A DNA stretch of 7,145 nt. Source: Bacteroidota bacterium. GTDB lineage: Bacteria; Bacteroidota; Bacteroidia; NS11-12g; UBA955. Where the stretch lies: assembly GCA_018969565.1 (NCBI GenBank), contig JAGWYC010000103.1, positions 1 through 7,145 on the forward strand, given 5' to 3'. Shown piece by piece: positions 6,385 through 7,145 of the stretch (positions within the stretch are counted from its first letter, which is position 1; each line of letters opens with the position of its first letter). Below the pieces are notes generated by a model, which was not told the origin of the DNA, did no database searches, and saw only the letters and a program-made list of their open reading frames with translations. The position numbers were made by a program, and so were the translations under genes.

Positions 6385-7020
6385 TTAATGATGTGGAACA
6401 AAGGATGCCAGCGAGGGTATAACCACGCGTGCGCCTTTAAGAGATTCAGGTTTTCCGATACCGATAACAGTGCATCCGGCGGCAATGGCTGCCCGTATTC
6501 CTGATGGAGCATCTTCAAAAACGATACACTCTTCCGGTTTGAGTTGCAGCAGGTGGGCTGCTTTGAGGAAGGTTTCCGGATGCGGTTTACCGTTTTCCAC
6601 GATACTGCCGTCCACGATGGCGTCAAACAGGTGTTCAATGTTCAGTTTTTGCAGTACCAGCCGGGCGTTTTTACTGGCCGAGCCCAGCGCAATGCGAATG
6701 TTGTGCTCTTTAGCCCGGTTCAGGAACTGCAGCGTACCGGGGAACAGGTCGTCAGGGGTCATGCCCGCCACCATGTCCAGGTACCATTGGTTCTTGCGTT
6801 CCATGTCGCGCTGCAACAAGCTGTGGTCCGGATGGATATCGGCTTTACCCAGAATGTAGCGCAAGGACGTTTCACGGTCAACGCCTTTCAGGTTTTCGTG
6901 GTCCTGATGATCCAGGGTTACTCCGTATTCCTGAGCCAGTCGACACCAGGCTTTGAAATGAAATCCAGCCGTATCACAAATCACCCCGTCCAGGTCCAGG
7001 ATGTAGCCTTTCACACTCAT
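6385..7020 (-). CDS. pgmB: Beta-phosphoglucomutase
   Basis: This HAD-superfamily enzyme interconverts beta-D-glucose-1-phosphate and glucose-6-phosphate through a beta-glucose-1,6-bisphosphate intermediate, feeding phosphorolysis products into glycolysis. The 211-residue product has the full active site in nearly the numbering of the Lactococcus enzyme. Asp9 (nucleophile) and Asp11 (acid/base) lie in LDLDGVICDTA, the cap motif LKGVDRETSLRYIL is at 44-57, Ser114 and Lys117 are in GSASKNA, Lys145 is in GKPHPE, and Glu169-Asp170 (Mg2+ ligands) are in VFEDAPSG. The LKGVxRExSL cap motif separates it from general HAD phosphatases such as phosphoglycolate phosphatase. Its ATG (7018-7020) follows the preceding gene by 9 bases, and the GH65 phosphorylase gene comes 17 bases later, as expected for a maltose-type operon. 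Confidence 0.95.
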   Translation of the reverse strand: MSVKGYILDLDGVICDTAGFHFKAWCRLAQEYGVTLDHQDHENLKGVDRETSLRYILGKADIHPDHSLLQRDMERKNQWYLDMVAGMTPDDLFPGTLQFLNRAKEHNIRIALGSASKNARLVLQKLNIEHLFDAIVDGSIVENGKPHPETFLKAAHLLQLKPEECIVFEDAPSGIRAAIAAGCTVIGIGKPESLKGARVVIPSLASFVPHH

Positions 7021-7029
7021 TAAGGGCTA

Positions 7030-7145
7030 TTATGCGGTTACACTCCCTGATTTTTTCAGGTGGTACTGAACCAGGTTCTTCACGGGTTCCCGAGTAATTA
7101 CCCCTACCTGCAGGCGGTGTATTTTACAGGCTTCGCGCAGCAAAT
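7030..7145 (-). CDS. C-terminal end of an unrecognised protein (partial)
   Basis: An open frame enters from the right edge and stops with TAA at 7030-7032, giving the last 37 residues of a protein. The first complete codon ends at 7143. It reads LLREACKIHRLQVGVITREP and continues VKNLVQYHLKKSGSVTA. The pattern looks like helix, short strand (LQVGVIT), helix and a basic tail. The other two minus-strand frames stop early, and only 9 bases separate this stop from the pgmB ATG. That spacing supports a real gene in the same operon. Bacteroidota pgmB-GH65 operons often carry a sugar transporter or a LacI-type regulator, but this soluble-looking tail is not diagnostic of either. I give no function. 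Confidence 0.6.
   Translation of the reverse strand, partial: LLREACKIHRLQVGVITREPVKNLVQYHLKKSGSVTA

Noticed and set aside
4925..6388. Long plus-strand open frames of 228 and 248 codons opposite the GH65 gene
   Set aside because: They are antisense shadows. The minus-strand frame has the full set of GH65 motifs over 771 residues, while these show no family motif and are partly explained by codon bias on the other strand.

Overview
The window reads as ordinary chromosomal DNA of a Bacteroidota bacterium, possibly of the Chitinophagales/Sphingobacteriales type (rank below phylum is inference). The main reason is the tight gene block sigma-54 AAA+ regulator - LptE-family lipoprotein - TPR protein - SecG. 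The proteins in it resemble Bacteroidota homologues I know, for example the LptE ending in FNKxxxNW and the regulator beginning MELQAVKQRFGIVGN. All genes lie on the minus strand, so transcription runs from high to low coordinates.

Right part (7145 to 4052): the last 37 codons of an unrecognised gene, then beta-phosphoglucomutase (pgmB) and a 771-residue GH65 disaccharide phosphorylase, most likely maltose phosphorylase. The gaps are 9 and 17 bases, so this looks like one operon. The two enzymes form a cytoplasmic route: maltose + phosphate gives glucose + beta-glucose-1-phosphate, and pgmB converts the latter to glucose-6-phosphate.

Middle (4003 to 3323): a secreted protein of about 226 residues with a signal peptide and a terminal aromatic residue, probably an outer-membrane beta-barrel. 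I do not recognise its family. It is followed by an 82-base spacer with a perfect 8+3+8 palindrome and a Bacteroidota-type -7 box just ahead of the preferred start of the next gene.

Left part (3240 to 307): an envelope operon. A PspF-like sigma-54 activator without a sensory domain overlaps lptE by 14 bases. lptE is 6 bases from a TPR protein gene, which is 2 bases from secG. The products concern LPS delivery to the outer membrane and Sec translocation. A rho-independent terminator at 207-244 ends the unit.

Extreme left (1 to about 206): non-coding DNA with an unusual repeat arrangement. Two diverged copies of a palindrome-bearing unit are present, with heptanucleotide arrays in opposite orientations (AGTGRTA at 79-110, CACTTAY at 168-206). 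These arrays form a large imperfect inverted repeat abutting the terminator. This is the least explained part of the window. I saw no phage, defence, CRISPR, tRNA or rRNA features and no broken genes.
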